DNA from: Reyranella sp.
GTDB lineage: Bacteria > Pseudomonadota > Alphaproteobacteria > Reyranellales > Reyranellaceae
Reading direction: 5' to 3'
DNA: 64,000 nt
NCBI RefSeq assembly: GCF_030651995.1
Contig: NZ_JAUSBN010000054.1
Span: 99,919-163,918 of the forward strand
The notes beneath the pieces are model-generated. The model saw nothing but the letters and a program-made list of their open reading frames with translations, ran no database searches and was not told the origin of the DNA. The position numbers were made by a program, and so were the translations under genes. Numbering within the stretch: position 1 is the first letter of the stretch; each line of letters starts with the position of its first letter. Positions 36,098 through 44,930 of the stretch are shown here, piece after piece.

Positions 36098-37489
36098 TTA
36101 GTAACGGTAGAGGTCGCCCTTGAACGGGCCGGCCTCGGGCACGCCGATGTACTTGGCCTGGTCGGGACGCAGCTTGGTCAGCTTGGCGCCGACCTTCTCG
36201 AGGTGGAGCGCCGCGACCTTCTCGTCGAGGAACTTGGGCAGCGTGTAGACCTGCTTCTCGTACTTGCCGGGATTGGTCCACAGCTCGATCTGGGCCAGCG
36301 TCTGGTTCGAGAAGGAGGCCGACATCACGAAGCTCGGATGGCCGGTCGCGTTGCCCAGGTTCACCAGGCGGCCTTCCGACAGCACGATGATGCGCTTGCC
36401 GTCCGGGAATTCCACCTCGTCGACCTGCGGCTTCACGTTGTGCCACCTGAAGTTACGCAGGGAGGCGATCTGGATCTCGGAGTCGAAGTGGCCGATGTTG
36501 CAGATGATGGCGCGGTGCTTCATCGCCTTCATGTGCTCGAGCGTCAGCACGTCGACGTTGCCGGTGGCGGTCACGAAGATGTCGGCCTTGGGCGCCGCTT
36601 CTTCCATGGTGACGACCTCGTAGCCTTCCATCGCGGCCTGCAGGGCGCAGATCGGATCGACTTCGGAGACCATCACGCGGCAGCCGGCCTGGCGCAGCGA
36701 GGCGGCCGAGCCCTTGCCCACGTCGCCGAAGCCCGCGACCATCGCGACCTTGCCCGACATCATGACGTCGGTGCCGCGGCGGATGCCGTCGACCAGCGAC
36801 TCACGGCAGCCGTAGAGATTGTCGAACTTCGACTTGGTCACCGAGTCGTTCACGTTGATGGCGGGCCACAGGAGCTTGCCTTCCTTCGCCATGTTGTAGA
36901 GGCGATGGACACCCGTGGTCGTCTCCTCGGTGACGCCCTTGATCGAGGCGCCGAGCTTGGCGTACCAGCCGGGCTTCTCCTTGTTGGTCTTGAGGATCGC
37001 CTTGTAGAGGACTTCCTCTTCCTCGTTGGTCGGGTTGGCGACCAGCGACGGATCCTTCTCCGCGCGGGCGCCGAGATGGACCAGCAGTGTGGCGTCGCCG
37101 CCGTCGTCGAGGATCATGTTCGGCTCGCCGCCGTCATGCCACTCGAAGATCTTGTGGGTGTAGTCCCAGTATTCCTCGAGGCTCTCACCCTTGATGGCGA
37201 AGACCGGGGTGCCGGCCTTGGCGATCGCCGCGGCGGCATGGTCCTGCGTCGAGTAGATGTTGCACGAGGCCCAGCGCACGTCCGCGCCCAGCGCCTTCAG
37301 CGTCTCGATCAGCACGCCCGTCTGGATGGTCATGTGCAGCGAGCCGGCGATGCGCGCGCCCTTGAGCGGCTTCTTGGGGCCGTATTCCTTGCGGATCGAC
37401 ATCAGGCCCGGCATTTCGGTCTCGGCCATGTCGAGTTCCTTGCGACCCCAGTCGGCGAGCCCGATATCCTTGACGATGTAGTCGGCCAT
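36098..37489 (-). CDS. ahcY: Adenosylhomocysteinase
   Basis: 463 residues. It splits S-adenosylhomocysteine to homocysteine and adenosine, relieving product inhibition of methyltransferases. Motifs: [39 protein letters not shown] (the catalytic Lys/Asp area), NAD loop [12 protein letters not shown] and the C-terminal [10 protein letters not shown]. The 40-residue insert common to most bacterial and plant forms is present (around [16 protein letters not shown]). A candidate operator lies about 100 nt upstream. It is the last gene before the terminator-like hairpin and is separated from the hpr gene by 157 nt. Confidence 0.97.
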   Translation of the reverse strand: MADYIVKDIGLADWGRKELDMAETEMPGLMSIRKEYGPKKPLKGARIAGSLHMTIQTGVLIETLKALGADVRWASCNIYSTQDHAAAAIAKAGTPVFAIKGESLEEYWDYTHKIFEWHDGGEPNMILDDGGDATLLVHLGARAEKDPSLVANPTNEEEEVLYKAILKTNKEKPGWYAKLGASIKGVTEETTTGVHRLYNMAKEGKLLWPAINVNDSVTKSKFDNLYGCRESLVDGIRRGTDVMMSGKVAMVAGFGDVGKGSAASLRQAGCRVMVSEVDPICALQAAMEGYEVVTMEEAAPKADIFVTATGNVDVLTLEHMKAMKHRAIICNIGHFDSEIQIASLRNFRWHNVKPQVDEVEFPDGKRIIVLSEGRLVNLGNATGHPSFVMSASFSNQTLAQIELWTNPGKYEKQVYTLPKFLDEKVAALHLEKVGAKLTKLRPDQAKYIGVPEAGPFKGDLYRY

Positions 37490-37586
37490 TTGGCGCTCCT
37501 TGCTGTGCCGGCGTCGGCAGGCGGAAAATTGTGGAAAGCGGGCGTGTCATATCAGCGGCGCGAAACCGCCTCAACGCGCCGGATCA

Positions 37587-37608
37587 ACATATAAGCAAGA
37601 ATTTATGT
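37587..37608 (-). promoter_or_regulatory. AT-rich imperfect palindrome upstream of ahcY, candidate operator
   Basis: ACATATAA followed by a 7-nt spacer and TTTATGT form an imperfect inverted repeat. It sits in an AT-rich patch, conspicuous in this high-GC region, 98-119 nt upstream of the ahcY ATG. Methionine-cycle genes in proteobacteria are often under ArsR-type SahR or MetR-type regulators with AT-rich palindromic sites. No SAH or SAM riboswitch core could be recognised in the 157-nt leader. The regulator is unknown. Confidence 0.4.
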
Positions 37609-37646
37609 CTATATGCGCGTGCCTTTATGCCCGGCGCGCGCATTCA

Positions 37647-37958
37647 TCAATCTTCGCCGAATTTTCCTTCGACGAGGGCTGAAATGGCGGCCATCGCGTC
37701 GGCGGCCTGCCTGCCCGAGCAGATCACCTCGACCGAGCTGCCGATGCCGGCGGCCAGCATCATGAGGCCCATGATGGACAGGCCCGAGACATCCTGGCCC
37801 TTGAAGGAAACGCGCACGATGGCGTCGAACTGGCCTGCGGTGCGCACGAACTTGGCGGCGGCGCGGGCATGCAGGCCGCGCTTGTTGGCGATGGCGAGGC
37901 TCCGCTTCAGGGTGCCGATGCCGGCCTCCGCGCTGGAATTCACCGCCACGTCGCTCAC
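37647..37958 (-). CDS. HPr phosphocarrier protein
   Basis: 103 residues, with about 15 extra at the N-terminus. It carries phosphate from enzyme I to EIIA. The phospho-acceptor His30 is in NKRGLHARAAAKF and the regulatory Ser61 is in VSGLSIMGLMML, the site that HPr kinase modifies. Both sites intact, and the presence of hprK three genes upstream, mean dual control is likely. Overlaps the EIIA gene by 4 nt. No enzyme I gene is in the window, and no sugar permease, so the system is of the regulatory (PTS-Ntr-like) kind known in alphaproteobacteria. Confidence 0.95.
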   Translation of the reverse strand: MSDVAVNSSAEAGIGTLKRSLAIANKRGLHARAAAKFVRTAGQFDAIVRVSFKGQDVSGLSIMGLMMLAAGIGSSVEVICSGRQAADAMAAISALVEGKFGED

Positions 37959-38359
37959 GAGGCTTCCTTGGCCAGGATGCGGGAGGCGACGGTGATGTAC
38001 TTGCGGCCGGCTTCCTGCGCCATGCGGACGGCCTCCGCAATCGGCTTCGTGCGGACGCTGGCGAGCTTGACCAGCATCGGCAGATTGACGCCGGCCAGCA
38101 CCTCGACCCGCGCCTGCTCCATGATGGAGATTGCGAGATTGGACGGCGTGCCGCCGAACATGTCGGTCAGCACGATGACGCCATCGCCCGTCTCACAGGC
38201 GCGGGCGCACTCCAGTATTTCTCCGCGTCGCTTTTCCATGTCGTCGTCGGCGCCGATGCAGACGGTCGACATGCATTGCTGTGGACCGACGACATGTTCC
38301 AGCGCGGCCTTGAATTCCTGCGCCAGATTGCCGTGAGTCACGAGTACGATACCGATCAT
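37955..38359 (-). CDS. PTS EIIA component, mannose (AgaA/ManX) type
   Basis: 134 residues, soluble. The phospho-acceptor His9 is in GIVLVTHGNLAQEF, and TDMFGGTPSNLAI and VLAGVNLPMLVKLA are typical of the mannose-family EIIA fold. No IIB, IIC or IID genes are nearby, so it is a stand-alone regulatory EIIA that probably accepts phosphate from HPr and signals phosphorylation state. It lies between rapZ (8-nt gap) and hpr (4-nt overlap). Confidence 0.93.
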   Translation of the reverse strand: MIGIVLVTHGNLAQEFKAALEHVVGPQQCMSTVCIGADDDMEKRRGEILECARACETGDGVIVLTDMFGGTPSNLAISIMEQARVEVLAGVNLPMLVKLASVRTKPIAEAVRMAQEAGRKYITVASRILAKEAS

Positions 38360-38367
38360 GCTTTGCT

Positions 38368-39324
38368 CTACCCTGCGCCCCCGGCCTCCCCGGCCGCCCC
38401 GACGTCCCGGTGAGAGAGAGTGACGGACCGGCCGGCGCTTCGCAACCAGCCTGCAATCTCCTCGGCCAGCGCCACGGACCGGTGCTTGCCGCCGGTGCAC
38501 CCGACGGCGATGGTCAGGTAGCTCTTGCCCTCGGCATCGAACCGGGGCAGCAGCGGTCCGATCAGGGCCTTCAGCCTTTCCAGGAACGGACGATAGTCGG
38601 GGTCGGTTGCGATGAAGGCCGCAACCGCCGGATCGCGACCCGTAAGGGGCTTCAATGCCGGATCGTAATGGGGGTTCTTCAGGAACCGGACGTCGAAAAC
38701 CAGGTCGGCCTCGCGCGGCAGACCGCGGCGGAACGAGAACGACATCACGGAAATGCGCGTGCCGACTGAACGTCCGAGCCCAAAGTGCCCGGTCAGGATC
38801 TGCTTCAGGCGATGTGGCGACAGCGACGTGGTGTCGATGGTGAGATCCGCCACGTCGCCCATCCAGCCGATCTGCCGGCGCTCCTCGCTGATGCCGTCGA
38901 CCACGGGACGATCGGGCGCCAGCGGATGGGGACGGCGGGTTTCGGTGTAGCGGCGCTGCAGGGTCTCGGTGTCGGCCTCGAGGAAGAGGAGCCGCGCCGC
39001 AAGGCCGGGACGGTTCCGCAGGTCGCGGATGCGCGCGGCCAGGTCCCGTGCGTCGAAGCCGAAGGTGCGGGTGTCGATGCCGAGGGCCAGCGGCTGGGCG
39101 CTTGCGCCCGCCTCGCCACCGGTCGAGCGCATGAGGTCGTCGAGCAGCGGAAGCGGAACGTTGTCGACCGCGACATAACCCAGATCGTCGAGGACGTTCA
39201 GCGCGGTCGCACGACCCGCGCCGGACAGGCCGGTGACCACGACGAACGGCCGGCGCGTGTCGCGTGTCGTGTCGGAAGCGGAGGAGGTGGGACTGTCTGG
39301 CATGAGCGGCGCGCGCCGGATCAT
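38368..39324 (-). CDS. rapZ: RNase adapter/nucleotide-binding protein RapZ (YvcJ)
   Basis: 318 residues from 39324, or 311 from the second ATG at 39303. The first overlaps the hprK stop as ATGA, the pattern used at other joints here; neither start has a Shine-Dalgarno. The N-terminal P-loop is VVVTGLSGAGRATALN: the usual Lys of GKS/T is Arg, so nucleotide binding may be altered. Family motifs follow: YVAVDNVPL, LFLEADTETLQRRYTETRRPHPL, SFSFRRGLPREADLVFDVRFLKNPHY, VGCTGGKHRSVALAEEI. In enterobacteria RapZ senses glucosamine-6-phosphate and targets GlmZ RNA; in alphaproteobacteria the role is less clear. It sits within the PTS genes. Confidence 0.92.
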   Translation of the reverse strand: MIRRAPLMPDSPTSSASDTTRDTRRPFVVVTGLSGAGRATALNVLDDLGYVAVDNVPLPLLDDLMRSTGGEAGASAQPLALGIDTRTFGFDARDLAARIRDLRNRPGLAARLLFLEADTETLQRRYTETRRPHPLAPDRPVVDGISEERRQIGWMGDVADLTIDTTSLSPHRLKQILTGHFGLGRSVGTRISVMSFSFRRGLPREADLVFDVRFLKNPHYDPALKPLTGRDPAVAAFIATDPDYRPFLERLKALIGPLLPRFDAEGKSYLTIAVGCTGGKHRSVALAEEIAGWLRSAGRSVTLSHRDVGAAGEAGGAG

Positions 39325-39776
39325 GCCGCCGCGGTTCGGGCGAGGGCAAGGCGCAACTTCGCCGGGGCCGAGGCCTCGAAGGGCGCCAGCGCCACGACCG
39401 GAAGGTCGACACCGAGCAGAGTCTCCCGCGAGCGATCGGGCAGGCGTTCGATGCGGTCCGGCGGTACCAGGTCCACCAGCAGCACGATCGTCGCCCGGGC
39501 GAGAAGCTGGGCGCGGCCGAGCTTCACGATGCCGACGCCGCGCACTTCCAGCAGGCCCGCAAGCGTGCCGGGCGGCGTGGCGACCAGGCCGCGGCCTTGC
39601 CGGACGAGCGCGGTCTGGTCGTCCGCCACCAGTCGGCTGCCTCCCTCGACGAGACGAAGGGCGAGGTCGGACTTGCCGGCGCCCGACGGCCCCCGCAGCA
39701 GGATGCCGCGCCAGTTCCGGCCGGCACGCAGGGCAACGCAGGTCGCGTGAACGTATGTCGTGACCCTGATCGCCAT
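39321..39776 (-). CDS. hprK: Short-form HPr kinase/phosphorylase
   Basis: 151 residues. Only the C-terminal catalytic part of the Gram-positive enzyme is present, as is normal in alphaproteobacteria. Walker A LRGPSGAGKSDLAL (28-40), LVADDQ with catalytic Asp pair, and IEVRGVGIV-like LEVRGVGIVKLG are seen. It phosphorylates HPr at the serine (Ser61 here). It is 8 nt downstream of the chvG stop and overlaps rapZ by 4 nt. Confidence 0.94.
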   Translation of the reverse strand: MAIRVTTYVHATCVALRAGRNWRGILLRGPSGAGKSDLALRLVEGGSRLVADDQTALVRQGRGLVATPPGTLAGLLEVRGVGIVKLGRAQLLARATIVLLVDLVPPDRIERLPDRSRETLLGVDLPVVALAPFEASAPAKLRLALARTAAA

Positions 39777-39784
39777 TCAGATCG

Positions 39785-41584
39785 TCACTTGCGTCCGCTG
39801 GCCGCGGGCAGCCGGACGGTGAAGCGGGCGCCCAGCACCCTGCCGTCGGGGCCGCGCCGGTTGGTGGCCGTGATCGTGCCGCCATAGGTCTCGACGATCT
39901 GGCGGCAGATCGACAGGCCGAGACCGGAGTGCTGCCCGAAGTGCTCGATCGGACGTTCGGAGTAGAAGCGCTGGAAGATCGATTCGAGATTGTCCTCGGG
40001 GATGCCCTGTCCCTCGTCGTCGATGGTGACCACGAACGGCCCGTTCCGGGACTCCCGGCCCAGTTCGACGAGGATGCGCGACCCCTTGGGCGCGAAGGAG
40101 AGGGCATTGTCGATGACGTTGCGGAATACCTGGCCGTAGCGACCGTCGTGGCCGTGCGCCATGAAAGGCGGATTGGCGGCGACCCGGAACTCGACCTCGA
40201 CGCCGGACTTCTGGTTCGCGGTCACCGCATAGTGGTGGACCATGTCGCGCAGCAGCTTGTCGAGGTCGACCGGCCTTACCTCGCCGCGCATCAGCTCGGC
40301 GTCGAGCCGCGAGGCGTCGGAGATGTCGGAGATCAGCCGGTTGAGCCGGTTGATGTCGTCCATGACGATTCCCATCAGCCTGGCACGGCGTTCGGCATCC
40401 AGGTTGGGGTGTCCCGCCATCTCGATCGCGGAGCGCAGCGACGTCAGGGGATTCTTGAGCTCGTGTGCGACATCGGCGGCGAAACTCTCGATGGTATTGA
40501 TGCGCAGCCACAGGGCCTCGGTCATCGAACGCAGCGCATCGTTCAGGTCGCCGATTTCGTCGCCGCGCTTGCCGAGGTCGGGAATCTCGGGCCGGCTCTC
40601 GCGTGCCAGGCGGACCTCGTCGGCGGCGCGGGCCAGGCGCACGATCGGCTGGGTGATGGTGCCGGCGAGATAGAGCGACAGCAGCACGGTGATGCCGAGT
40701 GCCGCCGCGGCGATGGTCAGCATGTCGTAGCGGACCTCGCGCAAGGAGGCGGCGATGGCCCGGTTGTCGCGCGTCAGGAGGAGGGCGCCCAGCACCTGCT
40801 TGTAGCGCTGCACCGGCACCGCGGCGCTCAGCATCAGCCGCCCCTGGCCGGCGCTGCGCACGGCCGACGCGTTGAAGCCGCGCAGGGCGCTCGCCGCTTC
40901 GGGAAAATCGCGAAGGGTCGGTACCGGCTTGTCGACATATTCGGGGTAGTGGTCGACGCGCGACAGCTGGCGGGCGATCCAGTCGCTGACGCGCTCGCCG
41001 ATGTTGACGTGGGATTCGGCTTCGACGGGGGTCTCGGGCGGCGGCAGCGGTACGACGTGGATGCGGCCCAGCTCGTTCAGCATCGCCGAATCGGCCAGGA
41101 GTTCGCCGGTCTCGCCGAACAGCCGGGCCCGCACGCCGGTCGGCCGGACCAGGCGCGTCAGCAGCTGGCGCGCGGCGTCGGCGTCCATGCGATTCACCGT
41201 GGTTTCGCCGCCGACCACCGCGACCTCACCGATGCCGGCCGCCACCATCTCGCCCTGCACCAGCAGCGAGGCGAGCTCGGTGTCGATCAGCTCTTCCTCG
41301 TAGTCGCTGAGGTAGACGGCCCCGAGCGTCAGCAGCGCGACCGGGATGAGGTTGAGCAGCAGGATGCGCCGCGTGAGCGGCGAGTAGCCGCGGCCGACGC
41401 TGCGTCGCCGGCGCAGCAGCGACGGCGATTCGGCAGCATTGGCCGATGCCGTGCCGCCGGTCACCTTGCGCGACGCGCGTGAGAGCAGCCGGCCGAGCGC
41501 CGTGGCGATCCGGGAACCTAAGGTCTGATGCCCGCGCGGCCGCGCGCCGGGTTCAGGAGTCGCGGTATCGATATCCGATGCCAT
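39785..41584 (-). CDS. chvG: Sensor histidine kinase ChvG (BvrS/ExoS family)
   Basis: 599 residues. Inner-membrane sensor with two helices ([18 protein letters not shown] near residue 70 and [20 protein letters not shown] near 300) around a periplasmic sensing domain, then HAMP ([14 protein letters not shown]). H-box [18 protein letters not shown]-box [13 protein letters not shown] and G-box [13 protein letters not shown] are intact. In relatives it responds to acid or host envelope cues and is restrained by ExoR. The start at 41584 overlaps the end of chvI by 32 nt. A Ser/Arg-rich segment precedes the first helix. Phosphorylates ChvI. Confidence 0.93.
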   Translation of the reverse strand: MASDIDTATPEPGARPRGHQTLGSRIATALGRLLSRASRKVTGGTASANAAESPSLLRRRRSVGRGYSPLTRRILLLNLIPVALLTLGAVYLSDYEEELIDTELASLLVQGEMVAAGIGEVAVVGGETTVNRMDADAARQLLTRLVRPTGVRARLFGETGELLADSAMLNELGRIHVVPLPPPETPVEAESHVNIGERVSDWIARQLSRVDHYPEYVDKPVPTLRDFPEAASALRGFNASAVRSAGQGRLMLSAAVPVQRYKQVLGALLLTRDNRAIAASLREVRYDMLTIAAAALGITVLLSLYLAGTITQPIVRLARAADEVRLARESRPEIPDLGKRGDEIGDLNDALRSMTEALWLRINTIESFAADVAHELKNPLTSLRSAIEMAGHPNLDAERRARLMGIVMDDINRLNRLISDISDASRLDAELMRGEVRPVDLDKLLRDMVHHYAVTANQKSGVEVEFRVAANPPFMAHGHDGRYGQVFRNVIDNALSFAPKGSRILVELGRESRNGPFVVTIDDEGQGIPEDNLESIFQRFYSERPIEHFGQHSGLGLSICRQIVETYGGTITATNRRGPDGRVLGARFTVRLPAASGRK

Positions 41585-42248
41585 ACAGCGTTTCGATCTG
41601 CTCGAACTCGCCATCGACCTCGCGGAACTTGCGGCGGACGCGCTTGATGTGGCTGTCGATGGTGCGGTCGTCGACGTAGATCGTCTCGCCGTAGGCCGCG
41701 TCCATGAGCTGGTCGCGGTTCTTCACATGGCCGGGCCGCTCCGCGAGCGACTTCAGAAGCAGGAACTCGGTGACCGTGAGGTGCACCTCCTTGCCCTTCC
41801 AGGTGCATTGATGGCGGCTGGGGTCGAGGACCAGTTCGCCGCGCACGATGCGCTCGGCGGCTGCTTCGCCCTTGGCGCCGCCGACATCGGCCCGGCGCAG
41901 CACGGCGCGGATGCGCTCCAGCAGCAGGCGCTGCGAGAACGGCTTGCGGATGAAATCGTCGGCGCCCATGCGCAGGCCCAGCACCTCGTCGATCTCCTCG
42001 TCCTTGGACGTGAGGAAGATGACCGGGAACTGCTGCGTCTTGCGAATGCGGTTCAGGAGTTCCATCCCGTCCATCCGGGGCATCTTGATGTCGAAGATGC
42101 CGAGATCCGGGGGCGACTGGTTGAGGCCTTCCAGAGCCGACGCGCCGTCATTGTAGGTCTTGATCTGAAACCCTTCGGCTTCGAGCAGCATCGACACCGA
42201 TGTGAGGATGTTGCGATCGTCGTCGACGAGGGCGATGGTCTTGCGCAC
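41553..42248 (-). CDS. chvI: Response regulator ChvI (BvrR family), OmpR type
   Basis: 231 residues. Receiver domain with phospho-acceptor Asp53 ([12 protein letters not shown]), Asp9-Asp11 metal pocket (LVDDD), Thr in FLTSKDEE and Lys in IRKPFS. A C-terminal winged-helix OmpR-type DNA-binding domain follows ([52 protein letters not shown]). It regulates envelope, succinoglycan and acid-response genes in relatives, and pckA is a known neighbour. It leads the long minus-strand cluster with chvG; the promoter must lie in the 121-nt gap to the divergent gene at 42370. Confidence 0.95.
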   Translation of the reverse strand: MRKTIALVDDDRNILTSVSMLLEAEGFQIKTYNDGASALEGLNQSPPDLGIFDIKMPRMDGMELLNRIRKTQQFPVIFLTSKDEEIDEVLGLRMGADDFIRKPFSQRLLLERIRAVLRRADVGGAKGEAAAERIVRGELVLDPSRHQCTWKGKEVHLTVTEFLLLKSLAERPGHVKNRDQLMDAAYGETIYVDDRTIDSHIKRVRRKFREVDGEFEQIETLYGIGYRYRDS

Positions 42249-42369
42249 GGCTTGGCTTCTCCTGCAGCGGACAACGGCATTTTTATCATGCTATCATAGA
42301 CCGGGCCGTCGCCGCCGCCTTCCCGGCCCTTAATACTCAACGAACAATTGCGGCTTTTTTGATCCGAAC

Positions 42370-43089
42370 ATGACCCAAGACGACATGCCCGGCACCGTGC
42401 GCGGCCTTTTGCGCGCCCTCGACCGGGCTTCCCTGGCCACCAACCTGCCTGGCGAACCGGCCGCTTGGCCCTATGCCTCCCTGGTCCTGGTGGCGGTCGA
42501 TCACGACCTGTCGCCGATCCTTCTGTTGAGCGATATGGCTGAACATACCAAGGCGATCAAGGCGGACGACCGCGTCTCCCTGCTGTTCGACGGCACCGGC
42601 GGGCTCGACCAGCCGCTGACGGGCCCGCGGGCGACCGTGCTCGGCCGGGCCGGGCGGACCGCCGACGAACGGCTGAAGGCGCGCTTCCTGGCGCGACATC
42701 CGGACGCCGCGCTCTATGCGGGATTCAAGGATTTCGGCTTCTATCGCGTGGCGGTTGAGCGGGCCCATCTGGTGGGCGGCTTCGGCAAGATACGCTGGAT
42801 CGATAGGGCCGAACTCGCTCCGCCGCAGGCCGCGGGCCTTGCCGAGGGCGAGGCGGGCATCGTCGAGCACATGAACGCCGATCACGCGGATGCCGTTCAG
42901 CTTTATGCCGCAAAGTTGATCGGCCTGGCCGGCGACGGATGGAGGATGACGGGGATCGATTCCGAGGGGATCGACCTGCGGCGGGCAGGGAAGGTTGGCC
43001 GCCTTGCGTTCGATGTGCCGCTGCAAGCGTCTGGAGAGGCACGCAAGGTCCTGGTCGCCCTGGTGGGCAAGGCCCGCGCGATGACCTGA
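42370..43089 (+). CDS. Pyridoxamine phosphate oxidase-like/HugZ-type protein with DUF2470
   Basis: 239 residues, soluble. The N-terminal split-barrel flavin-binding domain (VDHDLSPILLLSDMAEHTKAIKADDRVSLLF, LGRAGRTADERLKARFLARHP, FGFYRVAVERAHLVGGFGKIRWI) is followed by a C-terminal DUF2470 domain (IVEHMNADHADAVQLYA). This is the architecture of HugZ-type heme utilisation/oxygenase proteins and related 'pyridoxamine 5'-phosphate oxidase family' proteins. Heme binding cannot be judged from the sequence. Divergent from chvI. Confidence 0.85.
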   Translation: MTQDDMPGTVRGLLRALDRASLATNLPGEPAAWPYASLVLVAVDHDLSPILLLSDMAEHTKAIKADDRVSLLFDGTGGLDQPLTGPRATVLGRAGRTADERLKARFLARHPDAALYAGFKDFGFYRVAVERAHLVGGFGKIRWIDRAELAPPQAAGLAEGEAGIVEHMNADHADAVQLYAAKLIGLAGDGWRMTGIDSEGIDLRRAGKVGRLAFDVPLQASGEARKVLVALVGKARAMT

Positions 43090-43271
43090 TTCCGTCACGC
43101 AGGTCTGTCGATTTCGCGTCGCAGCATTCTTCTCGCGGATGCGAAGGCCGATTCACATGCTGTTCGTCACTAACTTGTCGCAAGGGACTTGCCTCCCCGC
43201 GGCCCTGCCAGTAGCGCATAGTGCTGGACCACCTTCGCCATTCGGATCGGCCGGAAAGCAGGAGAAACGCT

Positions 43272-44879
43272 GTGCATCAGGCGGGCTTCATCGTACCCAA
43301 GTTTGGACTGGAAGCGCTCGGACTCAAGAACCTGAGCAATGTCTACTGGAACCTCCAGGTTCCCGCGCTCTACCAGGAAGCGATTCGCCGGCATGAAGGC
43401 GTGGTGGCCGAGGGCGGCGCGCTGGTGGTGCGGACCGGCATCCATACCGGCCGCTCGCCCAACGACAAGTTCATCGTCGAGGACTCCGAGAGCAAGGGCC
43501 GCATCGACTGGGGCAAGACCAACAAGCCCATCACGCCCGGCCAGTATCGCGCGCTCTACAACCGCATGATCGCCTACGCGCAGCGCCGCGACCTCTTCGT
43601 GCGCGACTGCTGGGCCGGCGCCGATCCCGCGCATCGCATCGGTGTGCGCGTGGTCAACGAGACGGCGTGGCACAACCTCTTCGCCCGCAACATGTTCCTG
43701 CGCCCGGCCCGGGAGGAACTCGAGGGCTTCAAGCCGGAATTCACCATCCTGAACCTGCCGGGCTTCCAGGCCGACCCGAAGCTCGACGGCACGGCCTCCG
43801 ATTGCGCCATCCTGGTGAACTTCACCGAGCGCGTCGTGGCGATCTGCGGCACCTGGTATGCCGGCGAGATCAAGAAGTCGGTGTTCACGATCCTGAACTA
43901 TCTGCTGCCCGACAAGAACGTCCTGCCGATGCACGCCTCCGCCAACTTGGGTCCGAACGGCGACGTCGCCGTCTTCTTCGGCCTGTCGGGCACCGGAAAG
44001 ACCACGCTGTCGGCCGATCCGACGCGCACGCTGATCGGCGACGACGAGCATGGCTGGGCCGAGGACAGCCTGTTCAACTTCGAGGGCGGCTGCTACGCGA
44101 AGGTCATCAAGCTCAGCCGCGAGGCCGAGCCAGAGATCTATGCGACCACGGGCCGGTTCGGCACGGTGCTCGAGAATGTCGTGATCGATCCGGCGACCGG
44201 CCGCCTCGACCTCGACGACGGCGCCTATACCGAGAACACCCGCGCCTGCTACCCGCTTGACTTCATCCCGAACACCTCGACCACCGGTATTGCCGGCACG
44301 CCCGAGAACATCGTGATGCTGACGGCCGACGCGTTCGGCGTGCTGCCGCCGATCTCGCGGCTCAGCCCTGAGCAGGCGATGTACCACTTCCTCTCGGGCT
44401 ACACGGCGCGTGTCGCCGGCACCGAAAAGGGCGTGACCGAGCCGCAGGCGACCTTCTCAACCTGCTTCGGCGCGCCGTTCATGCCGCGCCATCCGACCGT
44501 CTACGCCAAGATGCTGGGCGAGAAGATGGCCCGCCAGAACGTGAAATGCTGGCTGGTCAACACCGGCTGGTCGGGCGGCGGCTTCGGCGTGGGCGAGCGC
44601 ATGTCGATCCGTCACACGCGCGCGATGGTCCGCGCGGCGCTCGACGGCACGCTGGCCTCCGTCTCCTCCTCGGCCGATCCGCACTTCGGCATGCAGGTGC
44701 CGAGTGCCTGCCCGGACGTGCCGGGCGAGGTGCTGAACCCGAAGAACACCTGGAAGGACAAGAAGGCCTACGACAGCGCCGCACGCGACGTCGCCCAGCG
44801 CTTCGAAAAGAACTTCCAGCAGTTCGAGAGTCACGTCGACGACAAGGTCAACAAGTCGGCCATCCGCGCGGCCGCCTGA
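43272..44879 (+). CDS. pckA: Phosphoenolpyruvate carboxykinase (ATP)
   Basis: 535 residues, GTG start. It decarboxylates and phosphorylates oxaloacetate to PEP, the gluconeogenic entry step. Motifs: [12 protein letters not shown], kinase-1a [11 protein letters not shown], kinase-2 LIGDDEHGW, and [11 protein letters not shown]. The GTG at 43272 is favoured because AGGAG sits 8 nt upstream and the protein then has normal length; the frame is open to 43221. Its place opposite chvI is conserved in alphaproteobacteria, where ChvGI and PTS proteins affect PEP metabolism. Confidence 0.96.
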   Translation: MHQAGFIVPKFGLEALGLKNLSNVYWNLQVPALYQEAIRRHEGVVAEGGALVVRTGIHTGRSPNDKFIVEDSESKGRIDWGKTNKPITPGQYRALYNRMIAYAQRRDLFVRDCWAGADPAHRIGVRVVNETAWHNLFARNMFLRPAREELEGFKPEFTILNLPGFQADPKLDGTASDCAILVNFTERVVAICGTWYAGEIKKSVFTILNYLLPDKNVLPMHASANLGPNGDVAVFFGLSGTGKTTLSADPTRTLIGDDEHGWAEDSLFNFEGGCYAKVIKLSREAEPEIYATTGRFGTVLENVVIDPATGRLDLDDGAYTENTRACYPLDFIPNTSTTGIAGTPENIVMLTADAFGVLPPISRLSPEQAMYHFLSGYTARVAGTEKGVTEPQATFSTCFGAPFMPRHPTVYAKMLGEKMARQNVKCWLVNTGWSGGGFGVGERMSIRHTRAMVRAALDGTLASVSSSADPHFGMQVPSACPDVPGEVLNPKNTWKDKKAYDSAARDVAQRFEKNFQQFESHVDDKVNKSAIRAAA

Positions 44880-44900
44880 CCTGACGGGACATCGCTTCCG

Positions 44901-44930
44901 CGCGGCGGACATCCTATGATGTTCGCCGCG
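44901..44930 (+). promoter_or_regulatory. Stem-loop abutting the GTG start of the cyclase gene
   Basis: CGCGGCG, then a G-T wobble pair, then ACATC pairs with GATGT and CGCCGCG across a CTAT loop, giving a 13-bp stem. The stem ends on the first base of the GTG start at 44930. It could terminate pckA transcription weakly (no T-run follows) or hide the ribosome site of the cyclase. Within the loop and arm an ATG ATG TTC GCC GCG TGA frame (44916-44933) ends inside the start codon of the next gene. Confidence 0.5.

Noticed and set aside
37490..37646. SAM or SAH riboswitch in the ahcY leader
   Set aside because: The GC-rich segments do not give a recognisable conserved core of any such class; only the AT-rich palindrome stands out.
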